Assembly (NCBI GenBank): GCA_964036315.1
Contig: OZ038495.1
Span: forward strand, 21,458,891-21,522,890
Reading direction: 5' to 3'
DNA length: 64,000 bases
DNA from: Acanthosepion esculentum
Taxonomy: Eukaryota > Mollusca > Cephalopoda > Sepiida > Sepiidae
The notes beneath the pieces were generated by a model. It had not been told where the DNA came from and searched no databases. It was given only the letters and a program-made list of their open reading frames with translations. Shown piece after piece: positions 1-11,165 of this stretch. Every line of letters starts with the position of its first letter. The stretch's first letter is position 1. A program made the translations under genes and the position numbers.

Positions 1-1440
1 GAAAAATACACAGAATTGGAAATTCTTGTAAAATTAACTGTCAGATTTTAATTAAACTTTCGGGACTTATTCAGAAATGAATGAAATCACTTTTTAAAAA
101 TTTCTTTTTTTAGAAAATCTTTGTAAAAATATTTTCTTTTTACATTTTACCCTCCCTCCACATTCATTTAATTTTTATGAAATTTTGAGAAATTCTTTTT
201 TTTATATATCACTTACTCTTGATATTTGTTTTAAGGACAAATCCTTGAAGAATTTAAATCAGAACTTTTTTATCAAACAGGATCCCTAGTTACAGAAAAT
301 CTGCACTGAATCGTAAATAAAATTGAGATTAGAACAGCTTTTGATTGCTTTTATGAATAAAATATATTATGGATACTATTGTCTTAATAATAAATTTTTA
401 AAACAATTGTTTTCATTTTTTTTTTTTTTTTTTTTCAAATTCATGAATTTTTAAATCTTTTTAGAAATTCTGTATTAATTTGTAGTAGCCAAGTTTTTAA
501 AAAAAATCAAAATTGTATTTACTAATCATAAATAGAAAAAGATTGCTACAATTCAACGACCCCCAGTATTTTAAAAAGGATCTTGAATTTTTTTTGTGTG
601 TATAAACATGTTGATTTTTGTAAATTATGAAAAAATTATAGAGGTACCAATAATAAATTTAAAATTTATTGGTAAATTTCTAACATTTTCTCAGCAAACA
701 TCTTTGTAATAACCTAAAATTCAATAAAATATTAAATTACTTAAAATATTTTCCTGAATTTTACATTAGTGGGTAATTTTAAAAAAAAATATAGAAATGG
801 TGTTCATGTTATATTTATCAAGTAATTACTTTCAGTTCTTTCCCCTTTCCTTAAATTACAGTTAGACTGTCAATAAATTACTCAACATATCAGAAAAACA
901 CCTCCTCAGTGTTAAAAAAATACTTTTCTGTGATATTTTAAACTGAAAGTAATATTTGTTTCAATTCAGATTATTTAAACTTTAAATCAGCTAATTTTCC
1001 TCAAATAACACTTCAGAAAAATATATTTTATTTTTGAAATATTTTTTTATGTAGAGACCTATGTTGACACATTTGCCAATATGGATGATTTTATCAATTT
1101 TACTGATAATCAGAAAAAAATAATTCCAATCAATTTAAATTTGGTTTGAAATACAGCAAAGTATTTTGCTTATTGGGAATATTAAATTTAATCTATTAGC
1201 TTGAAATTTTTGGGAGGTATCTAATTGAAGGAATTTTTTTTTGCAAAGGGGGACTTAATATTTTCCTATTTCTTAATACTTAGTTTCTGGAAGACATCTA
1301 TTCTTATGTGCATTCAGATTTTCCATCATCTATTGCTATACTAGTCAGTTAAATTTCTGTGACTGTTTGATTTTGACATTCCCAATATTTAGTTCATATC
1401 TTGAGATATCTCTTTTACTGACAACTATCCATTCTATTTC
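1..1440. other. Gene-free AT-rich sequence
   Basis: I see no coding pattern, RNA gene or recognisable transposon here, only A/T homopolymer runs and AT-rich unique sequence. Confidence 0.6.
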
Positions 1441-2046
1441 TTACAGGTAATGGTCCTTTGTTTTTGCTTTCTATTATCATCTTATCTAATAGTTCTTTCA
1501 GTTTTTCTTCTGAGTCTGCCATCAACACAGTATCATCTACATATCTTACATTAAGATTATATCTGCTGATAATAAATCCTACTAATTTTTTAACTTCTCA
1601 TCGTACAAGTTGAATAAATCCAGTGAGAAAATGCATCGTTGAATTTTTCTTTCTATTTTTGTCTATTCACTGAACTTTTTCTCTATCCACATACAGATTG
1701 ATTGTTCCCAGTAAAGGTTAAACATTTCTTGAATCTCTTTCCCATGTAAATCTATTTTTTGTAGCATTTTAATTCTTATCGTACAAGTTGAATAAATCCA
1801 GTGAGAAAATGCATCGTTGAATTTTTCTTTCTATTTTTGTCTATTCACTGAACTTATTCTCTATCCACATACAGATTGATTGTTCCCAGTAAAGGTTAAA
1901 CATTTCTTGAATCTCTTTCCCATGTAAATCTAGTTTTTGTAGCACTTCAAATAGATCTTTGTGTTGTACATTATCAAATTCTTTTGTATAATCTATGAAA
2001 TATAAATATGTCATTCTGTATTTATATTGCTCACTCTGATAAAAAA
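1441..2046 (-). pseudogene. LINE reverse-transcriptase fragment (endonuclease-RT type), truncated
   Basis: Read on the minus strand, 2046-1840 gives FIDYTKEFDNVQHKDLFEVL then LYWEQ, which is RT motif A with the first Asp. Further on, about 1560-1480, comes NVRYVDDTVLMADSEEKLKE, which is motif C with YVDD. The order and wording fit the endonuclease/reverse transcriptase LINE family often annotated 'craniofacial development protein 2-like'. The piece lacks both ends and has been disturbed by an internal 178-bp duplication. It abuts the 5' end of the next LINE, which lies in the opposite orientation. Confidence 0.8.
1601..1956. repeat. Tandem duplication, 2 x 178 bp, inside LINE RT fragment
   Basis: TCGTACAAGTTGAATAAATC begins at 1601 and again at 1779. 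The two 178-bp units differ by only a few substitutions, for example in the T-run near 1751 and 1929. The second unit continues into intact RT sequence while the first is joined to the YVDD part, so a segment around motif A was copied after insertion. Confidence 0.88.
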
Positions 2047-2067
2047 ATAGTATAACCCTAACCCAAC

Positions 2068-3660
2068 ATGACAACAAACGATCAAAGAAGTAAACCTAAA
2101 CCAGCTCAATCACCTAAACCCTTTAACATTTCCTTTTCTAATATCCGTGGCATTCTGCAGTGAGGAATCATTCCTCGTTGAGAAGTCTCCTGATATACTC
2201 ATTGCGAGACCAATCTCAACTCGTTTATCTCCTCCTCTGATCTCTCGATCCTCGGTTACCTTCCTCTTCTCAGAAAAGACTCTAAAACCCACATGTATGG
2301 CCTGGGAGTTTATGTCAGGGATCATCTCCCACTGGCTAAGGAGCTCTCTCTTGATATCTCCTGACCATTCATATGTGTATCTCTGTTTAACTCTCCTCAA
2401 TGCTGTATGCTACCTCTTCTTCCTCTATCGTTCTCCATCCTCCCAAGACCGTGGTGTTCTCGATAGCATTTCCGATAATATAGACAAGGCTATCTCTTTT
2501 CATCCATTTGCACATAAATTTTCGTGTTCAGTGACTTTAACGCCCACCATACCAAGTGGCTTAAAAACTCTATAGCTGACCTTGCTGGCATATAAAATCT
2601 TAACTTTTTAATTACTCAATCCCTTACACAAGTGGTTGACTTTCCTACACATTTCTCCAATAACCAGGACAGTAAGGCTTCTCTTCTTGATCTCTGTTTT
2701 ACCTCCATCCTCGACTCCTGTCGTGTCACGCAGCTCTGCCCTCTTGGCAACTCTGACCATTCCATAGTGTCTGTTAACATCTCCTTCTACTCCTCCCCCA
2801 GCAAAAAACTTCCTACCAACAGAACATCTTTCTGTTATCAATGAGCAGATTGGGACTCGTTCCGTGATTTCATTCGAGATGTCCCCTGGAATGTGGTCTT
2901 TAATCTCCCCATTCAAAAATGCGCTTTTGAGGTTTCCTCCTGGGTAAAAGATAGAATTGAGGCTAGGAAATATAAGGTTAAATCATGCTCATTACCTTGG
3001 CTCTCAGCTGCTATTACCAATAGGAATTACTTCTTCCATTTGTACTGTAGAGACATGTCTGATTGCAACTGACGTCTCTTTGTCTCTGCCCATAACGAGT
3101 GCAAGCATGTCCCCAATGAAGCAAAGTTCCTATTTGCTGAAAGAATGAAACAACGTATTGCATCTCGCAAGTTCAGTTCTAAAGATTATTGGCGTCTCTG
3201 CAAGAGCGTACTGAACAACAGCAAATCCACAATACCTCCTTTATTCAATCAATTTGAAGTCCTGACTTCCTCAGCTGATAAGGCTGAATGCTTTGTTCAG
3301 AAATTCTCATCCAATTCAACACTCAACTCATCCGGTGTATCCACACCCGATTTCTCCCTAGAACTGAGGCTCTATTGAATGAGATGCATATAACCCCATT
3401 GATGGAATTGGTCATCGTCTCTTAATTAGACGCCCATAAGGTGGTGGGGATGGGATACCAGCCATTGTCCTGAAAAAGTGTGCTCCTGAACTGGCTCCTG
3501 TCCTCTGCAAACTATATAACTACTGCCTCAACAACTCCTGCTTTCCAGCCTGTTGAAAGTCCTCATCTGTTGTCTCTGTCTTTAAGAACTCTGGTGACCC
3601 TTCTGACCCATCTAACTACCGTCCTATCAGTCTCCTACCACTCTTCGGTAAAGTCTTCAA
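2068..3660 (+). pseudogene. LINE endonuclease domain, frameshifted
   Basis: This is an endonuclease/exonuclease/phosphatase-type domain that nicks target DNA for target-primed reverse transcription. The recognisable pieces sit in alternating frames. They include a start near 2068, a stop near 2161, a YRSPSSQDRGVLDSISDNID segment at about 2430-2490, SDFNAHHTKWLKNS near 2530-2570, and VDFPTHFSNNQDSKASLLDL at 2635-2695. Downstream, 3145-3375 encodes RIASRKFSSKDYWRLCKSVL, NNSKSTIPPLFN and VLTSSADKAECF, the usual linker before the RT. At least five frame breaks are visible. Confidence 0.8.
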
Positions 3661-4217
3661 GGCTTTAATCAACGCCAAAGTGATTAAGCACCTGACATCA
3701 CATGATCTGCTTACTCTATGACAAGCAATATGGTTTCTGCTTTGTCCGATCTACCGCTGATGTGCTCATGGCCATAACTGAATTTCTTTACCAAGCACTT
3801 CACAATAACGGAGAAGCTCGAGCCGTAGCTCTTGATATCTCTAAAGCATTTGGTAGGGTTTGGCATGCTGGCCTTCTTCATAAGCTTCAGGGATATGGAA
3901 TTTCAGGACGATTATTTAACTTAATACAACCATTCCTGTCAAACCGTGAAATAAAGGTTGTCCTAAATGGGTTCTCCTCCAGTTCCTTCCTCACAAATGC
4001 TGGCATACCCCAAGGCTCTATCCTGGGTCCTACACTGTTTCTGATCTTCATTAATGATCTTCCTCATATCATCAGTTCCCAAGTAGGCATCTACACTGAC
4101 GACACTACGATTTACTCCTGCCTCAATAGCAAATCTGGTATCACTGACAAAACTAACCTGGCCATTGGTCTTGAAAAGGACCTCCAATCTGTGGTTGACT
4201 GGAGCAGGAAATGGTAA
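3580..4217 (+). pseudogene. LINE reverse transcriptase core
   Basis: RT palm motifs are readable: NYRPISLLP-like near 3610-3650 in a shifted frame, then QYGFCFVRSTADVLMAITEF at about 3727. AVALDISKAFGRVWHAGLLH (motif A) lies at about 3820, NAGIPQGSILGPTLFLIFIN (motif B) at about 4000, and GIYTDDTTIYSCL (motif C) at about 4086-4125. The catalytic box reads YTDD instead of the usual YADD/FADD. The frame ends at WSRKW-stop (4217), and the match resumes in another frame at 4211. Confidence 0.88.
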
Positions 4218-4804
4218 ACTTTCATGTCTCTAAAACAAAACTGCTCTCATTTACCCACCACAGAGAACCGTCCCTGCCTCCCATTAGAATAGCTGATGCT
4301 CAGCTTCATGAGGGTGCCTCTCTATGCTTCACACTATCCGCTGACCTAAGATGGAACAAATACATTCAATCAATAGCTTCATCTACCACAAGGAAAGTTG
4401 ATTCTTTGTGTCGTGCCAGAAAGTTTTTCTCACCCGAGTCCATCCTTCAAATCTATAAATCAACCATTCGTCCTTGCATGGAATACTGCTGCCATATATG
4501 GTCTGGAGCTCCCACTGTTCATCTTAAGGTCCTTGACAATATCCAGAGATGGATATGCAATGTGGTTGGTCCTGGTCTAGCATCTTGTCTACAGTCACGT
4601 TCTCACAGACATGCCATTGCTTCCCTCTTTCTTTTCTACAAGTACTTTCACGATAACATCTCTGATGAGCTGTTTTTGCTGGTTCCTAAACTGCATGAAT
4701 TTAAGTGTGTTACTAGGTTGGCATCTCAGTCCCACCCTTTCACTGTTGAAATGGTTAAATGTAGCCATCTCGCCTACTCCAACAGTTTATCTCGCACTTC
4801 CTGA
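4211..4804 (+). pseudogene. LINE RT thumb / C-terminal domain
   Basis: This is a separate frame continuing the RT. FHVSKTKLLSFTHHREP is followed by IQSIASSTTRKVDSLCRARK, IYKSTIRPCMEYCCHIWSGA, YKYFHDNISDELF, and KLHEFKCVTRLASQSHPFTV with EM. It overlaps the upstream frame by a few bases at a single frameshift point. The homologous stretch reappears at 61.0-61.7 kb. Confidence 0.85.
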
Positions 4805-5024
4805 CAGTGGGACTCCCTTCCTCTTACTTGCTTCCCTGACAGTTATAGTCTTTAAATATTCAAATGTAATGTCAGTCCACATCTTCTGATGCCTTGATCC
4901 ACTTCCCCATTCTTCTCTTTATCCTTTCCTCAATCACGTCTATTTACTCTTGCTCCCACTCTCTGTAATGCCTTGCGTGCTAGTGGCACTCACACCTTGC
5001 TTGGGGGAAATGCTTAAAAAAAAA

Positions 5025-6240
5025 AATCTTGTTTCAATGTCTTGAACAAAACCACACTGTTATTGCCCTATTTCCAACCTAATTTTGCTACAAGTTCTCT
5101 TCATTATAATCCTAATGACAAGTTTAGTTACAAGTTTCATGAAGCTGATTGTCTGATGGAGTTTGCATACCTTTGCACTTAACTCTTTTATTACAGTTTA
5201 TTGTTATGATTGTTGTTAATCTATGTAATGTTATAGTGGTACCAAAGAGGGATATATAACATTGTGGGGTACCCCCTGTATAAATAATATCTCTTATCAG
5301 TATGTACCAGTTACATGTTTCATCATTGTTGCCATGAATGAAGAGAAAAGTTGGTTTCTGAAAAAGCATACACATTGAGAAAAACTTCATGGCCATTAAA
5401 AAAAAGAAATCAAGCAGATATGATATATTGGAGTAATTTTCCAATTTCTTTTCTTTTCTGGTAGAACTGAGAAACATTGGACTTTCACAATGTAGGACAA
5501 TTGAATAGACATTCAAGCCATTATTTCACCCTGACCTGTGAGCTTTGAATATATTGACTATTTCTCTCTATCCTTGCTGCCTTCCACCGACTTTCAGTTC
5601 TGCTGATATCTTGAAATCTTGGTTGACCCATATTCTCTTCTCTTTCCATGCCAACTGACCCCTGCACTTTTGGCTGTGACTGTCTCAAATAATTATTACC
5701 ACTTTTCAAAAACCTTTCCTTTGTCTGGCAAAATTCATTATGCATATCCATTAGTTAAAAGGATCTATATCTGTCTTTGGTTAAGGTTTTGTCTTTTGAC
5801 CAGTCAAAGGTATAGACTGAAATTAAAAACCATGACCTAAAAATCTTTAACTAAATGCCTAAAATTTCCCTATTGCTGTGTAGAAATCCTGTCTGGGGGA
5901 TCATATTTCCTAATTGTTATATCTTTCCTTGTGGTAATCCTCAATTCAAATTCAGTGCAATCTGTGGTGTCAGTCATCCACTGGGAAGTCTTGGAACATA
6001 AATACCATGCAGATGTGTGTGTGTGTGTTTGTAGAGGAAACTACTGTACTTGTATATAAATGAATTCTAAGTAGAAATAAGAAACAATTCTTTTCTTAAT
6101 TAGTTTTGTGGATTCATAATCAAAAAGCCAAGAATATTTTTTAAAGAAAAACAAAGTTTTGTTTTGCAGATTATATTACATTGGTTCTTTCAGATGAGTT
6201 TTCTTATTTTTGTCTGAATTTCTGGAATGAGGAGTTATCA
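5025..6240. other. No assignable gene
   Basis: This is moderately AT-rich sequence with a short GT microsatellite near 6015. The stretch 5520-5760 is somewhat GC-richer but shows no protein signature I recognise. Confidence 0.5.
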
Positions 6241-6445
6241 TTATTTACTGGCAGAATATTGTCCTTAGCTTTGTTATTATCACAGTGTTTTGGCTGTTGT
6301 GATTTCCAGAAAGCATAATGGCCAAAATGTTGTGATAATAACAACAAAGATCAAGACATTAGTCTGCATGTAAATAAAATAGAGTTTGGTTTTGTTGTTT
6401 TTATCAAATTTTATCTGCTATATTCTCCAGCCTTCCTCAGGTATC
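6241..6445. repeat. Decayed SINE tail copies, one pair inverted
   Basis: On the plus strand, 6318-6380 (GGCCAAAATGTTGTGATAAT ... CATTAGTCTGCATGTAAATA) aligns with the tail of the SINE at 7.9-8.2 kb. On the minus strand, 6297-6241 gives a second, diverged copy of the same tail. On the minus strand, 6436-6385 gives a third, starting ACCTGAGGAAGGCTGGAGAA. The two inner copies therefore point away from each other and form an imperfect inverted repeat around 6298-6317. Confidence 0.6.
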
Positions 6446-7174
6446 TGTTAAATTTACTGACCTTCCAGAAAGGTTAGTGAACCTTTTAGTTGAGCCAGAG
6501 ATGCATGAATATGATAGATATCTGAGAATGGCCAGAGTGTAGTGACAGAAATGGTGGGATGAAGCCAACAAAGATGATGATAATGATTTGAAAAGGTCAA
6601 TGTAGAATTGTAGAGTAATGCATTGTCTCAGAAATTCAGACAAAATTCGTTTGGAATAATTTTTCTGGCATGACTTGGTGAAAAACGTTTAAAATCAGTC
6701 ATGAATAAAAGTTTATAAAGGGATTTAGTAATGTTTATTGTAGAATCAAATTGTTTATGTATTTTTCTTAGTGTCATCTGTCTGATAAGAAACATTTTTA
6801 TAAGTAAAAAAAAAAAAAAAACTTTTTAGGTGAAATACAAAGAAATATCTTAATAAAATTAAATGGGGATAATTTTAAAAAATTTTTTCAAATAATATTT
6901 TTGTACTGCTTTGTCTTTTGCTTAATATTTAAAGATTTATTTTTTGTATTTGTCTTTTAAGATAATTTTTCTTCATTCTTTATCATTCAACAATCATGTA
7001 ACCAACATGGTATCCAATTCAAGATCTCGACATCTAAATGACATGGGGTGAATAATTATGATATTTTAAAGAAACAATATTGATCAGAAATGCTCCTCAC
7101 TTAAAAAGGACCTATATAAATTTATTTTGCAAACAAACATTTGTTTTTGAAATCATGCTGAAAATATTCTGAAG
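6446..7174. other. AT-rich sequence without recognisable features
   Basis: There are only short A/T runs (a 15-A run near 6808) and no coding or repeat signature that I can support. Confidence 0.5.
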
Positions 7175-7690
7175 ACCTGAAAAAGAGTTTTCAAGACTTA
7201 TCCAGAAAAGTTATAAGGAAATTTCTAAGTGGTTTAACATACCTTTTTCCACTGTCTTATCCATTGTTCACAAATGGAAAGAAATTGATACTGTACCATT
7301 GCTTGCTTTCCAAGGAAGATTTGAACATGAAGAGGTGGTTAAAATTATAAAGGAAGATTTAAGCAACCTGAAATTGTGCATAAAACATATTCAAACTGAT
7401 CTAAAAGATGTTGGAACATTAGACAAGTTGCATGAACAAAAAGACCATTACTGAAGAAAACACATAAAAAGACTTGCTAAGCATTTGCTGAAAAGTTTTT
7501 GGGGTCATTCAAATGATTACTCAGATGTAGTTATTTTTTAGACAAAACAAAAATTGAATTTTAGTGCATAACCAGCAACATTACATTTGAAGAAAAAATG
7601 CCTATAATGTAAAAATTAACGTCCCAACAATGAAGCAAAATGGTGGACATATCCTTTTGTGTGAGCCTCAGAGACATTTTAGTTCAGTCT
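7175..7690 (+). pseudogene. Tc1-like transposase pseudogene
   Basis: Translated fragments follow the Tc1 transposase order. First comes a helix-turn-helix-like KSYKEISKWFNIPFSTVLSI with VHKWKE. Then comes a second DNA-binding segment (VVKIIKEDLSNLKLCIKHIQ, TDLKDVGTLDKLHEQKDHY). The RKHIKRLAKHLL stretch and the shifted VIF-stop-TKQKLNF, at the place where Tc1 proteins have WSDETKIELF, follow. Last is NVPTMKQNGGHILLCEP, equivalent to the (N/T)VPTVKHGGGSVMLWG motif. Several stops and frameshifts are present, and the catalytic Asp context is lost. I found no terminal inverted repeats in place. It is a dead copy of the Tc1/mariner superfamily. Confidence 0.72.
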
Positions 7691-7934
7691 AGGTTTCTAC
7701 ATTTTGCACAGCAGGTACCAAGGTGAAATTGTCATGATTTAGATGAAAATAGATTTGTTAAAATATCCGTTCATTCTTTTAAAAATATCTTCTACCTTCT
7801 GTTGTCCAACTCAGTCTTGGTAGGTGGTTCATTCAAGGGCCCAAAATATATTTTAAAAATCACTTCAGAATGATTTAAATAGAATAGTTCTTGTGACTAC
7901 TTGTATTAAATATAATTAAATGTTTACTATTTAC

Positions 7935-8218
7935 ATTATTCGGACTATTGTCCTCATCTTTGTCGCCATGTTTATCACAACGTTTCAGCCGTTGTATGCT
8001 CCGGCCTTCTTCAGGTGGTTGGAATGTCGAACTGAACTCTTTATTTCGCTCACTGGGGTAGACTGTTCTAGTTCCACGTGCCATGTCTAATGGATGTCAG
8101 TTATCTCCTGTTAATTTCCCTCTCCAAGTTCTTCACCAGGTATTGAACTCACACTCTTTGGGTCCTGTCACTGGATCTAACTAATGCCTTTATCCACTGT
8201 GCCATGTGTCCTTGAGAC
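7935..8218 (-). repeat. tRNA-derived SINE, copy 1, minus strand
   Basis: Read on the minus strand from 8217, the head has an A-box-like TGGCACAGTGGATAA (8190-8204) and a B-box-like GAGTTCAATACCT (8138-8150), the internal RNA polymerase III promoter arrangement. The tail contains ACCTGAAGAAGGCCGGAGCA ... GGCTGAAACGTTGTGATAAA and ends TAATGTAAATA near 7935. A second copy lies at 33.47-33.70 kb. It is a non-autonomous retroposon with no coding capacity. Confidence 0.78.
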
Positions 8219-8933
8219 AGATACTGAATTAATTTGTGATATGGGCAGAAGCCATCGAATTTGAATCCTTCTGCATGAAAGACGGATCAGAAATAGCAGT
8301 AAAGAGATACAGAAGCCTTATTGAAAATTGCAGAAAATGTCTGTTAGCATTGGTCTGTATTAAAAGAAATCTTAACTAAGTATTAGGAGTTGTAATTACT
8401 TATGCAAAAATAATTATTAGAAAGTAGGATCTGAGCCATGATTGCCCACATCCTGAAGGGAGATGGCATATAGAAGAAAATTAATTATAGAAATAAGATT
8501 CTCTCTTATTATCAATTCACATATAGTTAAATAATACATTTTAGATGCATCAAAGGTGATCTTCAGTGATGCACTGTTCTCATCACCAATTTCAGGTTTT
8601 GCACCTTATTGGCTCCAACAGCAACCCCGACCTGATTCAAGACGAGTCAGACTGCCTCCTTGGAAGTGTCGTGGTACACACAGCAACATTGCAAAAAAAA
8701 GGAAATCACATTCTGAGAGAGGCCGGATTTTAACCATTCTTATTGACATATGTCAGTCAACCCCAGCCAACAAAAACAAGGCTTTTCACGCTCCTCTCCT
8801 ATATAGTGTTGTCTTTTTACTTCATCCGGTTTAGCTTTGATCTACTACTTACAGAATCCATAACGAGGTGAGCTGCCATCTTTATTGCATAGTTTTATGT
8901 ATTAAATACAATTAAACTATTATTAAACTAAAC
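8219..8933. other. Unassigned; GC-richer patch at 8556-8834
   Basis: The part at 8556-8834 is open in one plus-strand frame for 92 codons and is less AT-rich than its surroundings. Its translation (an Arg/Pro/Gln-rich stretch, then RKSHSERGRILTILIDICQS) matches nothing I recognise. It may be a worn transposon piece. Confidence 0.35.
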
Positions 8934-9255
8934 TATTAAATTAAGGAGGTACAGTGGAGTAATGGATAGTGGCTCGGATTGAGGAATTGGAGAGCCGAGT
9001 TCGAATTCCAGTTGAATCCATTACATTCACTTATGTGCTAATACCCTTGGTAAGGGTATGAATCTTCTTCTTCTCCTCCCAGCTATGGGTAAATAGCAGG
9101 ACAGACCGAGTTCTATAGCCTTGAATGGCAACTAGTCTACTACAGAAAGAAATGGCAACCTACTGTGGGGGGGGGATCTGCTTCGTCAGTCATGTATTGA
9201 AAGATACATGATCGCCTGAGCGTGTATCACGCATGGCACATAACTGACTGATATT
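8934..9255 (+). repeat. tRNA-derived SINE, second family
   Basis: The head has ATGGATAGTGGCTCGGATTG and a B box GAGTTCGAATTCC (8997-9009), close to the GGTTCGANTCC consensus. The body has CCCTTGGTAAGGGTATGAAT, AGCTATGGGTAAATAGCAGG and GGCAACTAGTCTA. The end carries an imperfect hairpin (GATACATGATCG ... CGTGTATC) and ATAACTGACTGATATT. A body segment about 100 bp long recurs at 60684-60783. Confidence 0.8.
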
Positions 9256-10190
9256 AAACTATTTTACTAACACTTAAGTAGATAAACATCACCAAATTAA
9301 ATACAAAAGAAGAAAAATAATTTGGGGATTAAATACTTTTGCATATGTTATGGTTTGGCTTTGCAAATAATTTAATTGGGGATCAAAGTTCACATCTATT
9401 GCAGGTCCCCACATTTCATATAGAAGAGACTTGCTTTACCCCATTGACTGCAGGAAAGGCTCTGGCAGCTGGTGAAGGATCTGACTCCTTATTTATATTT
9501 TGTGGCTTGATTCTGTGAAGGAGGTTGTCTGATAGATCTTGCACCTCTATATTGCTTTTGTTTCTCACTGATGGTAGTTGAATCCATGGTAATCTTTCAC
9601 TTAAGCAGTGTAAAATAGTTTATTATTCCTTCAATGGTGTAAAGTCAATAAGACCAATGTATATATTGCTTATTACAATTAAACATTAGTACAATGGATG
9701 GACTACACAACAAATCAATTCTGAAAACACAGGACTGTTCTTGGACTGCTGATACCACATGAATTTGTGAAAATGTGACGTGAATAACACCTTAGAAATT
9801 TGAAACTCATGCTGTTTACACCTGACGCACATCCAAAGATTTCCAACATTTCAAGTATGGATGGTGTCATCATCAGGATCACAAAATGCTGCTGATGAAT
9901 AACGACATCATGAGAGTATATTCTGTGGTCGATTTTCTCGATTTCAGCATAAGCAAACCAGTCTTTTGTAACTATGGCTTTCAGGCTACATATACTGAAC
10001 AATCACCTCTTTCAGTGTCTCTGCTTGCTGATCTGAAACATTAACTAAGAAACACTTACCCAAATTCCACTCAATACAACCAAATACCATTGTAATTATT
10101 TTAAGCAAAGAACATTTATAAAATTAAAACATTTAAAAATATAAAATGGCAATTTATTTTGCACCACTTAAATGAAGGATTACTGAATCC
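9256..10190. other. Unassigned sequence
   Basis: I recognise no gene. On the minus strand an open stretch at 10002-9715 has no family signature. At 9876-9838 it contains a CTGATGA...GAAATGTTGG motif like those in the SINE tails. Confidence 0.4.
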
Positions 10191-10194
10191 ATAA

Positions 10195-11165
10195 CAGAGG
10201 ACTCCTCCTTTTCAAGGAAATGTTTTATCTATTCAGTGGAGCCCTTATTTTCTATTGACCAGAGACTAGCTTCTTGAATAAGAGTGTTGAAGATATGTGT
10301 CTTTCATCCTTGCCATATGGCCAGCATATTGCAGTTGAGTCTTTTGTAGATGCAGTTTTTGTGACTCTAGCAGAATAGAACCTCAATGTTAGTGATGCTT
10401 TACTGCACTTCTATGTGCAGATGTTGCTGAGGTGATGATAGTATATAACCCAAGATTATGTCCTATGTAGGCAGCATGGTGACTTTTGTTTTTGTGAGGC
10501 TTCTTTTGATCTAGTGTAGTCTACCAAAGGCTTGACTAGTCTTGGTCAGTCGGTTGGCTATTTCTTTGTTCAATTTGGCACCAGAGGTTGTGGTTATTTA
10601 GGTGAAGTCCTGGATCACTTCCAACTTTATCATGCAGGACATACTTGTGGATTCTCACAAGTTGATGAAGAATGACAATCATTTTTTTTTCAAGGCTGAT
10701 CTTCAAGCCAAAAGTGTTTTGTGGCCTTTGCAAAGCAGGATGTTACCTACTGGAGAACCACTTGTGTGTGAGTTAGCAAAGCAATGTGCTCACCAATCAC
10801 TAATGGGCAACACATGGACTTGTGGAGGTTTCTATGTGTGCCGATATACAGGTTGTCTCTGGAATCTACCTTTATTATAGCCTGTTTCAACATAGTATTA
10901 ATGACTATTGAAAAGAGCATAGAGGCCTCGTTTGATGCTTGTTTAAACTTGAAAGATTTCAGTGTTGATTCAACAGAGATATGAATATCAATTACTCAAT
11001 CTGATTTGATGCAATTAAAGTAGAACATCATTCTGCTCTGTGTTTTGCATTGATCTCATCAGCAGACAAGTTTGAAAGGTTTTTGCTTAGGTTGAATTGG
11101 CATATTTTTTTATGACTGCTTGAGAAGATGCTTGTTAGCCATAACAAAACAACAGAGGTGAGTGG
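10195..11165 (-). pseudogene. LINE RT relic (endonuclease-RT type), minus strand
   Basis: Minus-strand fragments line up with the second half of the endonuclease-RT LINE proteins. TRxQLQxKCxEQN-like text lies near 11070-11030 and LYIGTHRNLHKSM near 10850. After that come ALLTHTQ-V-LQ at about 10770, where the preceding FADD is lost, and CFAKATKHFGLKISLEKKM at about 10740-10670. The terminal zone has RLQYAGHMARMKD near 10340-10300. Stops and frame changes are frequent. Orientation and family resemble the RT fragment at 1.4-2.0 kb, but the segments do not overlap enough to show they are one subfamily. Confidence 0.65.

Larger units (their letters stand above)
2047..5024 (+). mobile_element. Jockey-like non-LTR retrotransposon, nearly full length, decayed
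   Basis: This is a single-ORF style LINE with an apurinic-type endonuclease followed by RT. A possible start ATG is at 2068 (MTTNDQRSKPKPAQSPKPFN, then ISFSNIRGI). The endonuclease runs to about 2850 (KSPDIL..., FSDFNAHHTKWL in shifted frames, SLLDLCFTS, GNSDHSIVSVNI). RT spans about 3580-4215. The 3' domain (YKSTIRPCMEYCCHIWSGAP, LKVLDNIQR) runs to about 4900. The 3' UTR ends GTGGCACTCACACCTTGCTT followed by an A-run near 5016. Multiple stops and frameshifts make it inactive. The Jockey-superfamily call rests on the domain order and on the protein type I recognise. Confidence 0.85.

Noticed and set aside
2052..2064. Telomere-like ATAACCCTAACCC at the start of the Jockey-like LINE
   Set aside because: Only about two units, lying in the LINE 5' leader. 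No array is present.
9715..10002. 95-codon minus-strand frame
   Set aside because: No family signature, and the surrounding sequence looks like repeat debris. Length is within chance.
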